Below are positions 24,860 to 33,895 of a DNA stretch of 64,000 nucleotides, piece after piece. The translations under genes were made by a program, and so were the position numbers. The stretch comes from Desulfosporosinus fructosivorans (GTDB taxonomy: Bacteria > Bacillota > Desulfitobacteriia > Desulfitobacteriales > Desulfitobacteriaceae), in the NCBI RefSeq assembly GCF_004766045.1, contig NZ_SPQQ01000008.1, positions 85,062 through 149,061 of the forward strand. The letters run 5' to 3'. Every line of letters starts with the position of its first letter. Within the stretch, counting starts at the first letter, position 1. Below the pieces are notes generated by a model. That model was given only the letters and a program-made list of their open reading frames with translations. It had not been told where the DNA came from and made no database searches.

Positions 24860-26914
24860 GTGGATGGTGACGTTCGGGTATATAAAAATGTTTGTCCTCG
24901 TAACTGTTACAATACCTGTGCTATGCTTTCTCATGTAGTCAATGGTAAATTGATCAAAGTAGAGGGAGAACCTTGGCACGGATATACCCAGGGACGCCTT
25001 TGTGCCAAAGGATATGCCTATTCGCGCTATGTCTATAGTCCGGAACGGTTACGTTATCCCATGCGACAGTATCCAAGAGGTTCGGGGAATTGGGTCCGTA
25101 TTACTTGGGAGGAGGCTTTTAGTATTATTGGGGCTAAAATTTTAGAGCTCAATCACCGCTATGGATCAAATCTTCCCCTCGCTTATAATAAATGTTCTGG
25201 GAATGTCGGCTTTTTGCATTATGCGACGGAAGGGATGTTTAACAGCTTTGGTTCGCATACTAAATTAAAAGGTAACCCTTGTATGGCGGCAGGACTGGAT
25301 GCCATAATGTATAGTTCTGGAGAGGGGAAAGGCCCTGACCCTGAAGCAATGTCAGGTTCAAAATTAATCGTCCTATGGGGAGCTAATCCTGCCTGGACGG
25401 CTGTGCATCAACTTTATTTTATTAATCAAGCGAGAGACAAGGGAGCAGAATTTGTGGTTATCGACCCAGTCTATACCCCCACGGCTGCCACAGCTGACCA
25501 TTATATCCAAATTCGCCCGGGTACAGACGGGCTACTAGCGCTAGGAATTGCTAAGGTCCTTATTGAAGAAGGCAGGTATGATCCCTCATTTCTGGCGGAG
25601 CATGTTGAAGGGTGGGAAAGTTTTCAAGGCTATCTTAAAGAGAAGGTAACTCTCGAAGAGGTACAAAACGTAACTGGGGTTGCTGAAGAAACTGTACGGA
25701 TGCTGGCAGACCTCTACGGGAAATGCGATCCTGCTGCGAATTGGTCTGGATATGGTTTGCAACGTTATCCAAACGGTGGGCAAAATGTAAGGGCCATCTT
25801 TGCGTTAAGTGTTTTGACTGGGAATCTTGGCAAAGTAGGTGGAGGGTTTTACTATTTTCACCCCAGTACAGACTCGTTTCCTTTACATTTATTAAATCAT
25901 CAGGGCCCCAATGATGGTTTAGTGTCACGATCCATCGATATAAATTATTATCCGTCTCAGGCATTGGAGCTGGTGGATCCTCCCGTGAAGTTTTTGTGGA
26001 TTGCGGGTAGAAATCCATTAAGTCAAGATCAAGAGGTTTCAAGTTGGTCCAGGTTGTTAGCTGAACTGGAGTTGGTCGTGACGGTTGACTTATTCATGAC
26101 GAAAACTTGTGAAATGTCCGACCTTGTACTCCCCGCAGCGAGTCATTTTGAGGAAATCGACATAAATGTGAGTTATTGGCATCACTGGTTAGCCCTCAAT
26201 GAAAAAGCTATTGCACCTTATTATGAAGCAAAGAGTGATTTGGAAATTGCTCAGCAATTGACTCGAAGCTTAAACGAGCTACAGCCTGGTTTCTCTAATT
26301 TTCCATTTGAACGAACCCCAGAGGAATGGATTGGAATGGAGTTTACGCCGGAAGTATTAGAACTCTACGGGTTATCGAGTTGGAGAGACCTAGCTGAAGC
26401 ACCAGCAAAGCTACGGGGCGGTGATAATCCGTGGGCGGACTTCGCTTTCAAAACTAAAACAGGAAAATTTGAACTTTTCTCCAAAGATGCAAAAGAAAAC
26501 AACCTGCCAGCTTTGCCTAGGTTTTCTGCTAAAAGCAGTGATCCTTCGTTTCCCCTCCGTTTGCTAACCCCTCAGAGCATTGCCAGCATCCATTCTCAAG
26601 ACTGGTCTTCAAAGTGGATCGGGTCTGAAGAAAGTGAGGATGTTGTAAAGCTAAATCCTCTGGATGCTGTTCAGAGAGAAATACAGAACGGTGATAACGT
26701 TCGGATCTATAATGCGCTAGGAAGTGTCACGAAGAAGGCAATATTAAATCCGGAAATATTACAGGGCTTGATTATTATTTATCAAGGTGGAAAAGATCCT
26801 GTGAATAGTCTACTTTCCGGGTTATCCGCAGATATGGGGAAAAATTATAGCGGAGGTGAAGGTGCTGCATTTTATAATGCTTTCGTCGATGTGGAAAAGA
26901 TGGTGAGGAGATAG
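24860..26914 (+). CDS. Cytoplasmic molybdopterin oxidoreductase, DMSO-reductase superfamily
   Basis: 684 residues from GTG 24860 (AAGAAAGGGGGAG upstream). The N-terminus carries the [4Fe-4S] motif Cys12, Cys16, Cys20 and Cys48 (VCPRNCYNTC ... GRLCAKG), then the Mo-bis-MGD domains (VRITWEEAF, KLIVLWGANPAWT, FVVIDPVYTPTA, IAGRNPLSQDQ, FMTKTCEMSDLVLPAASHFE). Cys141 in NPCMAAG is the likely Mo ligand, as in the formate dehydrogenase/polysulfide reductase groups. There is no twin-arginine signal, so it acts in the cytoplasm. The Fe-S subunit gene begins one base after its stop. Substrate is unknown; the PucR regulator suggests an organic N-heterocyclic or hydroxylated compound, as with pyrogallol transhydroxylase-type enzymes, but that is inference. 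Confidence 0.88.
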   Translation: MDGDVRVYKNVCPRNCYNTCAMLSHVVNGKLIKVEGEPWHGYTQGRLCAKGYAYSRYVYSPERLRYPMRQYPRGSGNWVRITWEEAFSIIGAKILELNHRYGSNLPLAYNKCSGNVGFLHYATEGMFNSFGSHTKLKGNPCMAAGLDAIMYSSGEGKGPDPEAMSGSKLIVLWGANPAWTAVHQLYFINQARDKGAEFVVIDPVYTPTAATADHYIQIRPGTDGLLALGIAKVLIEEGRYDPSFLAEHVEGWESFQGYLKEKVTLEEVQNVTGVAEETVRMLADLYGKCDPAANWSGYGLQRYPNGGQNVRAIFALSVLTGNLGKVGGGFYYFHPSTDSFPLHLLNHQGPNDGLVSRSIDINYYPSQALELVDPPVKFLWIAGRNPLSQDQEVSSWSRLLAELELVVTVDLFMTKTCEMSDLVLPAASHFEEIDINVSYWHHWLALNEKAIAPYYEAKSDLEIAQQLTRSLNELQPGFSNFPFERTPEEWIGMEFTPEVLELYGLSSWRDLAEAPAKLRGGDNPWADFAFKTKTGKFELFSKDAKENNLPALPRFSAKSSDPSFPLRLLTPQSIASIHSQDWSSKWIGSEESEDVVKLNPLDAVQREIQNGDNVRIYNALGSVTKKAILNPEILQGLIIIYQGGKDPVNSLLSGLSADMGKNYSGGEGAAFYNAFVDVEKMVRR

Positions 26915-26915
26915 C

Positions 26916-27455
26916 ATGGAGGATCAATTGGGTTTTTTGTTTAATGCGGATCTGTGCGTAGGGTGCAAGTCCTGCGAGATGGCCTGTAAAAATGAAAACT
27001 CGACGCCAGCTAATGTCAACTGGCGTCGAGTATCATCGTTAGGCTCAGGAAACAGTCTGTCAATATCGTGTAACCACTGTGAAAGCCCGGAGTGCTTTAG
27101 AGTATGTCCCAAAAAAGCCTTTGTCAAACGTAGAGATGGCATCGTGATGATTAATGTAAATCGATGTGACGGATGTATGATCTGCGTTTCTGCTTGTCCG
27201 TATAAAGCACCACAATTTGACATAGAGAAACGCAAGGCTAGCAAATGCACCTTTTGTTTGCCCCGCAGAGAAGCCGGGTTACAACCAGCTTGTGTAAGCG
27301 CTTGTCACACAGGGGCACTCAGCGTCATAAACTTTGATCATCCGCCCCGTGATACGCTACCCACGATAGAGGGTTTTCCAGATATCACACTCACTAAGCC
27401 GTCTATTCGGTTTCGTCCGATAAAAGTAAAGTCAAGATACTGGATAAATAATTAG
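26916..27455 (+). CDS. Four-cluster ferredoxin-like subunit of the molybdoenzyme
   Basis: 179 residues. Cys motifs CVGCKSCEMACKNEN, CNHCESPECFRVCP, CDGCMICVSACP and CTFCLPRREAG with CVSACHTGA give the DmsB/PhsB pattern for four [4Fe-4S] clusters. The C-terminal 40 residues have no membrane anchor. It follows the catalytic subunit with a 1-base gap and transfers electrons between that subunit and a soluble partner. With no anchor gene downstream, the pair is probably a soluble two-subunit enzyme. Confidence 0.92.
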   Translation: MEDQLGFLFNADLCVGCKSCEMACKNENSTPANVNWRRVSSLGSGNSLSISCNHCESPECFRVCPKKAFVKRRDGIVMINVNRCDGCMICVSACPYKAPQFDIEKRKASKCTFCLPRREAGLQPACVSACHTGALSVINFDHPPRDTLPTIEGFPDITLTKPSIRFRPIKVKSRYWINN

Positions 27456-27488
27456 AGCCACTTTAGTTTTAGTGGCTCTAATTATTTA
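27451..27488 (+). terminator. Intrinsic terminator of the cytoplasmic molybdoenzyme operon
   Basis: ATTAGAGCCACT (27451-27462) and AGTGGCTCTAAT (27471-27482) are perfect 12-bp arms with an 8-base loop, followed by TATTTATC. The stem overlaps the stop codon of the Fe-S subunit. Confidence 0.8.
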
Positions 27489-27589
27489 TCTACGCCAAAA
27501 AAGCCTGCTTAGTATGGCTAGCATTTACGCTAGCTCAATCCGTCCGGCCTAGTCCAATGCCCATACTTTCATTTAATGTAACATAGTGA

Positions 27590-27688
27590 CGCTCTTTTCT
27601 TGGCATGACGGGCGCGCTAGTCGCAGCTGTAACTTTGCCTGGCTGTGGACTGGCTCCAGTGGATGCCAAAAAACAAAGGACTATTTGA
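27590..27688 (+). pseudogene. Remnant of a DmsA-type signal peptide
   Basis: The frame from 27590 reads RSFLGMTGALVAAVTLPGCG then LAPVDAKKQ and a stop. It matches residues 16-43 of the intact DmsA at 30714 (RSFLRMT ... AVTLPGCGLVKVDA), including the Tat-type signal core and the LPGC box. The start, the first Arg of the twin-arginine pair and the whole enzyme are missing. A second exported reductase gene therefore once stood here and has been deleted. Confidence 0.72.
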
Positions 27689-27745
27689 AGCCAAGTTTTC
27701 TTTAAAGAGTGGGCAGACTAGTGGAGTATTAATGCCTCAAAGTGA

Positions 27746-29068
27746 CTAAAGATCTAATTTTAGGTCGAAGTCTTTTGGAGTAGTCACATCAAGCCTTAAT
27801 TCTCGAAGATAACTTCCGTCATCCCGTTTTTCCATCACATTATAAGCGATTACTACTTCAAGGTCTAACTTAGCTAGACTCTTTATCTTCTCAACATGAA
27901 ACTCTAGGAACTGGTAGTCATTATTGATTAGATAGTTGGTATAATGAAGCTTCTTAAAGACTTTGAGAACTTTAGGGATGTCCTCACCAAAAACTTTGGC
28001 GGATTTATAGAAGTAGTCCTTATTAGAAAAATACTGGGTTTTAGCAACCCGTTGGGTATAATTTTGCTGATAGATTTGAGCGGTATGCTTGTTTTCTAAG
28101 GAACAATATTGGGCACCCAGAGTTAGTTTTTGATCGATGATGAACTCCAGAAGTTGAAGACACTCTAGTTCACTATGAGAGATTGGAAGCCCTCCGGCAT
28201 ACCAGTAATCATAGAGAACTCGGTAGGGGGGATTTTTCACCTGGAACTTATTTTTCTGAAACTCTTCAGCATTGTTGTGGGGGAAACAAAACTCTAAAAG
28301 GTTAATACCAAAAATACCGATCGAGTCTAGCTTTATAAGTAAATCTTTCATGGCGCCCAAGGTTCCAGGAACGACTGGCATTTCGACCATAACGGTTGGG
28401 ATGTAGGCTTTGGCTAAAGCTATTTTTGCCAAGACGTCAAGTTGTAAAGCGTGTGGGTCATCAATTTTAATACTAAAACGGATCTCGTCGAGCTGAGATT
28501 CTTGCAGTTCTTTCAGAACGTCTTCATCAAGTAAATCACCAGAGGTGTATAAACGAGTATGAACGCGTGGAAATTTAGCCAAGGCATACTGAAAAAAGTC
28601 AATTGTTTCAGGCTTATGTAGTAGTGGTTCACCGCCAGTTAAGCCTAGGTAGGTCAGCTTGCCTCCATTTTGAGATAGGGCGTCGAGTTCTTCGCGGTAG
28701 TTTCTCTTGTGCTTGGAAAACTGCTCATAGTTATCCTGGTTTTTATTAAAGCAGAAATAACAATCGCGGTGACACATGAGAGAAATAAACAAGGAAACAC
28801 TACCAACCCCTTTTTGACAGGCAACACAGGCAGGAGATATTTGGTTAACGTAGATGCTTTTGCCATCATTTCTGAAGATAGCCCCTTTGGCGTGGAGGCG
28901 TTCGAGGAGGGTCTCTGTTTCAGGAGAAATGTCCTTAGCCAGGACAAGCCCCGTCTGATTAACCCAATCATTAAAGCTATCGTCAATCTTCAGATAGATC
29001 TGGCCGTAGTCCTTAAGAGTTTGGTTTTTCACAGTTGCAAGTCGTTTTTGAGACAGATTCATGAGCAT
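27746..29068 (-). CDS. Radical SAM protein, 440 aa
   Basis: The cluster motif is CHRDCYFCFNKNQ (C-x3-C-x2-C), followed by LGLTGGEPLLH and the barrel strands RLYTSGDLL and EIRFSIKID. An upstream pair CVACQKG suggests an extra metal site. ATG 29068 follows AAAGGGG. The C-terminal 150 residues are not recognised. Its reaction is unknown. It is probably co-transcribed with the small membrane protein gene upstream (33 bases apart). Lying between two molybdoenzyme operons, it may serve respiration or cofactor modification, but nothing in the sequence proves this. Confidence 0.82.
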   Translation of the reverse strand: MLMNLSQKRLATVKNQTLKDYGQIYLKIDDSFNDWVNQTGLVLAKDISPETETLLERLHAKGAIFRNDGKSIYVNQISPACVACQKGVGSVSLFISLMCHRDCYFCFNKNQDNYEQFSKHKRNYREELDALSQNGGKLTYLGLTGGEPLLHKPETIDFFQYALAKFPRVHTRLYTSGDLLDEDVLKELQESQLDEIRFSIKIDDPHALQLDVLAKIALAKAYIPTVMVEMPVVPGTLGAMKDLLIKLDSIGIFGINLLEFCFPHNNAEEFQKNKFQVKNPPYRVLYDYWYAGGLPISHSELECLQLLEFIIDQKLTLGAQYCSLENKHTAQIYQQNYTQRVAKTQYFSNKDYFYKSAKVFGEDIPKVLKVFKKLHYTNYLINNDYQFLEFHVEKIKSLAKLDLEVVIAYNVMEKRDDGSYLRELRLDVTTPKDFDLKLDL

Positions 29069-29101
29069 GCCGTAAGCCCCTTTATAATTGTGATATTGAT
29101 A

Positions 29102-29632
29102 TTAAAGAAAGTTAAGGTGAATGATTATTAATAATATTAACACAATCGATGCAAAAACGTGTTTAAAATAAACGGATTCAAAATTTAAATTCTTGAAGAT
29201 TGCATTCTTGCCTGACAAGATAACAAAGACTGAACATATCAAAGCACATAATCCTGTAATTATGATGAGAACAGAAATTTCTTCGATTGGATAGATGTAA
29301 TAGTACATAAAAAACAGACTGTGATAGAGTGCTAGGAGAAAAATTAACCAGCCTAAGAATTTATGGAGAAACCGAAAGATCGTTTGTCCGGTACTACGTA
29401 CTGCGCTGTTGTTGACAAATTCAAAAAAAGTTGCTTTAAGGACACTGAGTAAGAATAAGGCCCCTATTGTATAAAAGGATAAGCCTCCCGCTTTTGTAGC
29501 CATGTTTATAGTCGTTTGATTCAGAGGGATGGAAAAGATTCCTGAGATAGCTATATACAACATTACAGTAAGGGTAGAAAACAAAATAATTTTCCGATAA
29601 AGACCTTTAGTAAGATGGCTTATTGTTAACAT
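29102..29632 (-). CDS. Heme-b-like integral membrane protein, 176 aa
   Basis: ATG 29632 follows GGAGGG; an earlier TTG at 29644 is less likely. Five or so transmembrane helices are visible (IILFSTLTVMLYIAISGIFS, YTIGALFLLSVLKATFF, WLIFLLALYHSLFFMYYY, ISVLIIITGLCALICSVFVI, VFASIVLILLIIIHLNFL). His residues in FLHKFLG, LYHSLF, FKHVF and IHLNFL are spaced like heme ligands of ferric-reductase-like or cytochrome b561-like proteins. It could pass electrons across the membrane. It leads the operon with the radical SAM gene and is divergent from the DMSO-reductase operon. Confidence 0.65.
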   Translation of the reverse strand: MLTISHLTKGLYRKIILFSTLTVMLYIAISGIFSIPLNQTTINMATKAGGLSFYTIGALFLLSVLKATFFEFVNNSAVRSTGQTIFRFLHKFLGWLIFLLALYHSLFFMYYYIYPIEEISVLIIITGLCALICSVFVILSGKNAIFKNLNFESVYFKHVFASIVLILLIIIHLNFL

Positions 29633-29942
29633 TTTGCCCTCCAAAACTTAATTTATTAAAGTTATCGATTACAGCATAATTCGATATATTCTCCATTAGT
29701 TTTCACAATCCCTTTGGACTCATGTACAAGAATTACCCCTTATCTTTGTAAGATGAATTAGTACCCACGGACAGACTCAGCCTTTGCGGTAAGTTTAGAA
29801 GCTGTCAGTTTTTTGAGGCTCTATCAGTGAGGGGGGCATACGATTGTATCCGATGACGGAAAGGCTGGTTTGTCAATTCTCCATATTACAAAGATACAAT
29901 AATATTGTCGGATTTTTGGACCTCTGTACAAAAGCGAATGTT

Positions 29943-29964
29943 GTATAATGTGACTGAGATCACA
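29943..29964 (+). promoter_or_regulatory. TATAAT box with CRP/FNR-type palindrome upstream of torD
   Basis: TATAAT (29944-29949) is directly joined to TGTGACTGAGATCACA (29949-29964), a perfect TGTGA-N6-TCACA dyad of the CRP/FNR class. No good -35 lies 17 bases upstream, so either the promoter needs an activator or the true start site is elsewhere and the dyad acts from upstream. The site is 25 bases before ATG 29989. The rest of 29645-29942 has no gene. Confidence 0.6.
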
Positions 29965-29988
29965 TTTAAATTAAAGGAGTTGATTAAA

Positions 29989-30684
29989 ATGTCTTCAGAT
30001 CTGGTGACGTTTGAGCAAATCCTGCCTCTCTTGGGAGTGAGGGTATTCGCATATGATTGGTTGAGAAGAACGTTTTTAACAGAACCAACGAAAGATCTAC
30101 TCCAAACCATGAGTCAAGAAGGTTTTGTTGAAGGATTTCCCTTTGTTGACGATAGTGAATTAATCCACGAAGGAGTGGGTAAGGTCTCTAAATATCTGAA
30201 AGAAAAGGATATTTTAAGCGAAGAAGTTTACAATCAATTGCATTGGGACTATACACGTATGTTTATAGGGCCGTACGAATTATCAGCTCCTCCGTGGGAA
30301 TCGGCCTACCTGAATAAGGAACGGTTGTTGTTCCAAGAAGAAACTTTGAACGTCCGAAGGGCTTATTTGAAATATTTATTTCTGCCCAAGGACTATGGTC
30401 ATGAAGCAGATGATCATCTGGGCTTAGAGCTTGACTTTATGTATCAACTCTGTGAATTAGCCATATCCAAGGTTAATAAGCAAGATAAAGCTGGCCTAAA
30501 AGAGGTTCTTGTAGACCAAAAGTCGTTTTTGGAAGAGCATTTACTCATGTTGGTACCAGATTTTAGTAAAAACATGGCGAAAAATGCTCAAACCCAATTT
30601 TACGAGGGTATGGCCATGGTTTTAGCAGGTTTTATAGAATTGGATCTTAAAGCCTTAGAAGAGCTTTTAGATATATTGGGTTAA
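29989..30684 (+). CDS. TorD/DmsD-family molybdoenzyme chaperone
   Basis: 231 residues from ATG 29989, with AAAGGAG at 29973-29979; an in-frame start at 29905 would include non-conserved sequence. The all-helical TorD fold is indicated by LHWDYTRMFIGPYELSAPPW (the conserved W.YTRLF.GP....PPWES motif) and by the later DDHLGLELDFMYQLCELA. It binds the signal peptide of the reductase until the Mo cofactor is inserted. It heads the four-gene operon with dmsA, dmsB and dmsC. Confidence 0.88.
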   Translation: MSSDLVTFEQILPLLGVRVFAYDWLRRTFLTEPTKDLLQTMSQEGFVEGFPFVDDSELIHEGVGKVSKYLKEKDILSEEVYNQLHWDYTRMFIGPYELSAPPWESAYLNKERLLFQEETLNVRRAYLKYLFLPKDYGHEADDHLGLELDFMYQLCELAISKVNKQDKAGLKEVLVDQKSFLEEHLLMLVPDFSKNMAKNAQTQFYEGMAMVLAGFIELDLKALEELLDILG

Positions 30685-30713
30685 GTGTTCTAAATTTAGG
30701 AGGTGTCTAACGA

Positions 30714-33257
30714 ATGGCAGACCTCATTGGAAAAGCCAAGGACTACATGTTAAGTAGAAGATCGTTTTTGCGTATGACGGCAACGTTTACTGCAGGCGCT
30801 GCGGCGGCCGTCACTCTGCCTGGGTGTGGACTGGTCAAAGTAGATGCGGAGCAAGCAGCGATGCTAGCCAACAAAGAAGGTATGTGGGTGACTTCGGCCT
30901 GTTGGCATAACTGCGGTGGACGCTGTCTTAATAAGGCGTTCGTTGTCGATGGTATCGTAACCAAGATGAAAACAGATGATACCCATCTGGACAGCCCAGA
31001 TAATCCCCAACAAAGAAGTTGCGCACGGGGTCGTTCCCATCGTCAACATGTCCAAGGTGTGGATCGCCTAAAATATCCAATGAAACGTAAAAACTGGGAA
31101 CCGGGTGGTGGGAAAAAAGAGCTGCGTGGCAAGGATGAATGGGTTCGTATCTCCTGGGATGAGGCTCTTGACATTGTATCCAGTGAAATCAAACGGATTA
31201 AGGAAAAGTATGATAATACTGCTTTCTTCTATCCGAGTGGTGGCACGGAAATCCCCAGAGTTCTTAGTTTATATGGCGGATTTACAGCCCGCTGGGGACT
31301 AGTATCTTGGGGCGCTTGGGCAGATGTTTATCCTAAAATTACTGGAATTGCCAACAATGGAGCTTCTTCAGGAAACGATCGCTTTCGATTACGTGATTCA
31401 AAACTCATCATTCTTTGGGGTGCTAATCCCGCATCCTCAAGCCTTGGTACGCCAACATTTAACTTCTTACAAGCAAAAAAAGAAGGGGTTAAGTTTATTG
31501 TCATTGACCCGCTCTACACTGAATCGGCAAGGGTTTTAGCGGATGAGTGGATTCCTATTCGCCCTGCGACGGATACAACCCTCATCTTGGCGATGGCGCA
31601 CTATATAATTACAAACGATTTACTTGATAAGTCATTCCTAGATACGTATTGTCTGGGATATGATGCGGATCACTTGCCCGAAGGCGCTGATCCCAAAGAA
31701 AACTTCAAAGATTATGTACTCGGCACGTTTGATGGAACGCCTAAGACACCTGAGTGGGCAGCCGAGATATGTGGTGTTAGTGCTGACCTTATCACAAAAC
31801 TAGCCAAAGAGTATGCAACATCTAAACCAGTAGCGATCGTCTCCGCAGGTGCGCCTGCACGAATTAACAACGGAGAACATTTCCCTCACGCCCTAATGAC
31901 GCTAGCTTTCATGACTGGAAATATCGGAGTTCCTGGCGCGGGAGTAAGTCCTAATATGCACAATAGCTCGACTAACGCTGGACCGGCTCTCGTGAAGGCT
32001 GGAGGCACAGGTGTTCCTGCCATTGCCAATCCAAAAGCCAAAATCAAGCTTAACAACTTGGAGATGTGGCAAGCAATGCTGGATGGAAAATATACAGACG
32101 GTCTTGGTCCCCAAAAGAATATTAATATCCAGATGATCTATCATGGATTTGGCTCGGATCTAAATCAGAGAGCCGGTATGTTAAAAGGGATTGAAGCTCA
32201 TCGGAAGGTCGAATTCGTCGTGTCCCAAAATTTATTTCTGAATACTAACTCTAGATACTCAGATGTCGTTTTGCCAGTTTATTCTCAATGGGAGGAATAC
32301 GGTGGGCTGCTGACTGGTAATCGAGAGATCCTCATTTACTATAGCCAAGTTCTAAAACCTCTATTTGAGTCCAAGAGTGATATGTGGATCGCTAAAGAAC
32401 TCGGTAAGCGTTTAGGGCTTGATCCCATGGTCATCGATCCTGTTCCTATCGAGCAACAGGTTTACAACCAATTAGCCGGGTCAACGGTTATGAAAATGGA
32501 TGCTTCGGGTTATGAGAAGTTAGTTGCGTTTACCGCGGAAGACATTCAAAGCATGGGCGTTAAAGGGACTCCTCAAACAGGCCGGATAACCTATGCAGAG
32601 TTCAAAGAAAAAGGTATCTATCAATTCCCAAGATCTCGGGGAGATAAGTTTGAATTCACTTCGTTTCAAGATTTCGTATCAGATCCTGTGGGCAAGAAAT
32701 TAGCGACTCCGAGTGGTAAGTTAGAGATTTATTGTAAACCCTTAGCAGATCACATCGAAAAAATTGGATTTAATCTAAAGTCGCCCCTGCCGAAATATGA
32801 ACCTTCCACTGAAGGATTTGAAGATGGCGTCAAGGATGGACTTCCATTCCAACTCGTTACAATTCATTATTTGAGAAGGTCGCACTCAACTATGGATAAT
32901 GTGCCCTGGCTGAGGGAAGCTTTCCCACAAGAATTTTGGATTAACGCCAGCGATGCAGCAACCCTAGGGATCAAAACCAATGATATTGTCAAAGTAACTA
33001 GCCGTTGGGGTGCTATCATACGTCCCGCCTATGTTACCGAACGAATTAATGTCGGGGTGGTTGCTGTTGGTGAAGGTGCATGGATTGAGTATGACGAAGC
33101 AGAAAAGGTCGACAAAGCAGGAGCCACCAACGTCCTTAACGGTCCTATTCCATCAGGTCAAGGGCATACTGGTCACAACTCCTGTAACGTTAAGCTCGAA
33201 AAATATAACAAGCCTCTTGCACCAGACTATAAGTGGCCACAACGAATTATATTTTAA
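30714..33257 (+). CDS. dmsA: DMSO-reductase-type catalytic subunit, exported by Tat
   Basis: 847 residues, ATG 30714 after AGGAGGTG. The N-terminus has the twin-arginine motif RRSFLRM (15-21), a hydrophobic stretch and LPGC (Cys38), a possible lipobox, so the enzyme may be a Tat-exported lipoprotein outside the cell. CWHNCGGRC ... CARGRS supplies the [4Fe-4S] ligands in the DmsA pattern, followed by VDRLKYPMKR, RISWDEAL and LIILWGANPASS. Ser198 in GLVSWGAW is at the place of the DmsA serine Mo ligand. Later motifs (FIVIDPLYTESA, NTNSRYSDVVLPVYSQWEEYG) are typical. Substrate could be DMSO, TMAO or another N- or S-oxide; sequence alone does not decide. Confidence 0.9.
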   Translation: MADLIGKAKDYMLSRRSFLRMTATFTAGAAAAVTLPGCGLVKVDAEQAAMLANKEGMWVTSACWHNCGGRCLNKAFVVDGIVTKMKTDDTHLDSPDNPQQRSCARGRSHRQHVQGVDRLKYPMKRKNWEPGGGKKELRGKDEWVRISWDEALDIVSSEIKRIKEKYDNTAFFYPSGGTEIPRVLSLYGGFTARWGLVSWGAWADVYPKITGIANNGASSGNDRFRLRDSKLIILWGANPASSSLGTPTFNFLQAKKEGVKFIVIDPLYTESARVLADEWIPIRPATDTTLILAMAHYIITNDLLDKSFLDTYCLGYDADHLPEGADPKENFKDYVLGTFDGTPKTPEWAAEICGVSADLITKLAKEYATSKPVAIVSAGAPARINNGEHFPHALMTLAFMTGNIGVPGAGVSPNMHNSSTNAGPALVKAGGTGVPAIANPKAKIKLNNLEMWQAMLDGKYTDGLGPQKNINIQMIYHGFGSDLNQRAGMLKGIEAHRKVEFVVSQNLFLNTNSRYSDVVLPVYSQWEEYGGLLTGNREILIYYSQVLKPLFESKSDMWIAKELGKRLGLDPMVIDPVPIEQQVYNQLAGSTVMKMDASGYEKLVAFTAEDIQSMGVKGTPQTGRITYAEFKEKGIYQFPRSRGDKFEFTSFQDFVSDPVGKKLATPSGKLEIYCKPLADHIEKIGFNLKSPLPKYEPSTEGFEDGVKDGLPFQLVTIHYLRRSHSTMDNVPWLREAFPQEFWINASDAATLGIKTNDIVKVTSRWGAIIRPAYVTERINVGVVAVGEGAWIEYDEAEKVDKAGATNVLNGPIPSGQGHTGHNSCNVKLEKYNKPLAPDYKWPQRIIF

Positions 33258-33270
33258 GGAGGTGGAGTAA

Positions 33271-33822
33271 ATGGCACAACTGGGATTTTACTATGATATG
33301 ATGGTTTGTACGGGCTGTAAAACTTGTCAAATAGCATGTAGTGATAAAAATAATTTGGAAGTGGGGACCACCTTTAGAAAGGTCTTTGATTTCGAAGGTG
33401 GAAAATTTCCCAAACCATGGGCATATCACCTTTCCATTGGCTGTAATCACTGTGCAGATCCAAAGTGCGTAAAAAACTGTCCATCGGGTGCGTTATATAA
33501 ACGCACGGAAGACGGTGTCGTAATGCAGGATAAAGATAAATGCATCGGGTGTAAACTTTGTACTTGGTCTTGTCCTTATGGAGCGCCCAAGTACATCGAG
33601 AAGGAAGGAAAAACTGGTAAATGCAATATGTGTGTTGACCTTCTCGATATGGATGAACAGCCATCCTGTGTGACCGCTTGTCAGATGAGGGCTTTACAGT
33701 TTGGAGATATCGAAGAGCTGCGCAAGAAATATAAAGGTACAGCGGATATCAAAGGATTACCAGATTCAGGAATCACACATCCTTCGATTACCATTAATCC
33801 GAACAAAGAAGCTCTTAAGTAG
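33271..33822 (+). CDS. dmsB: DmsB-type four-cluster iron-sulfur subunit
   Basis: 183 residues, ATG 33271 after AAGGAGGTGG. The DmsB signature is present from the start (LGFYYDMMVCTGCKTCQIAC) with CNHCADPKCVKNCPSG, CIGCKLCTWSCPYG and CNMCVDLLDMDEQPSCVTAC, sixteen cysteines for four [4Fe-4S] clusters. It links the catalytic subunit to the membrane anchor. The gap from dmsA is 13 bases. Confidence 0.94.
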   Translation: MAQLGFYYDMMVCTGCKTCQIACSDKNNLEVGTTFRKVFDFEGGKFPKPWAYHLSIGCNHCADPKCVKNCPSGALYKRTEDGVVMQDKDKCIGCKLCTWSCPYGAPKYIEKEGKTGKCNMCVDLLDMDEQPSCVTACQMRALQFGDIEELRKKYKGTADIKGLPDSGITHPSITINPNKEALK

Positions 33823-33895
33823 TGAACTTGGTTCAATATAAATTTTAGGGATTACGTTTTGGAATTCAACTAAAGAATATGGAAGGGGCCTTACA

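Noticed and set aside
33010-33270. Plus-strand frame overlapping the end of dmsA
   Set aside because: Out-of-frame with the conserved DmsA C-terminus; no upstream ribosome site.
33374-33664. Minus-strand frame of 96 residues opposite dmsB
   Set aside because: The plus strand carries all DmsB cysteine motifs; the antisense frame is a shadow.
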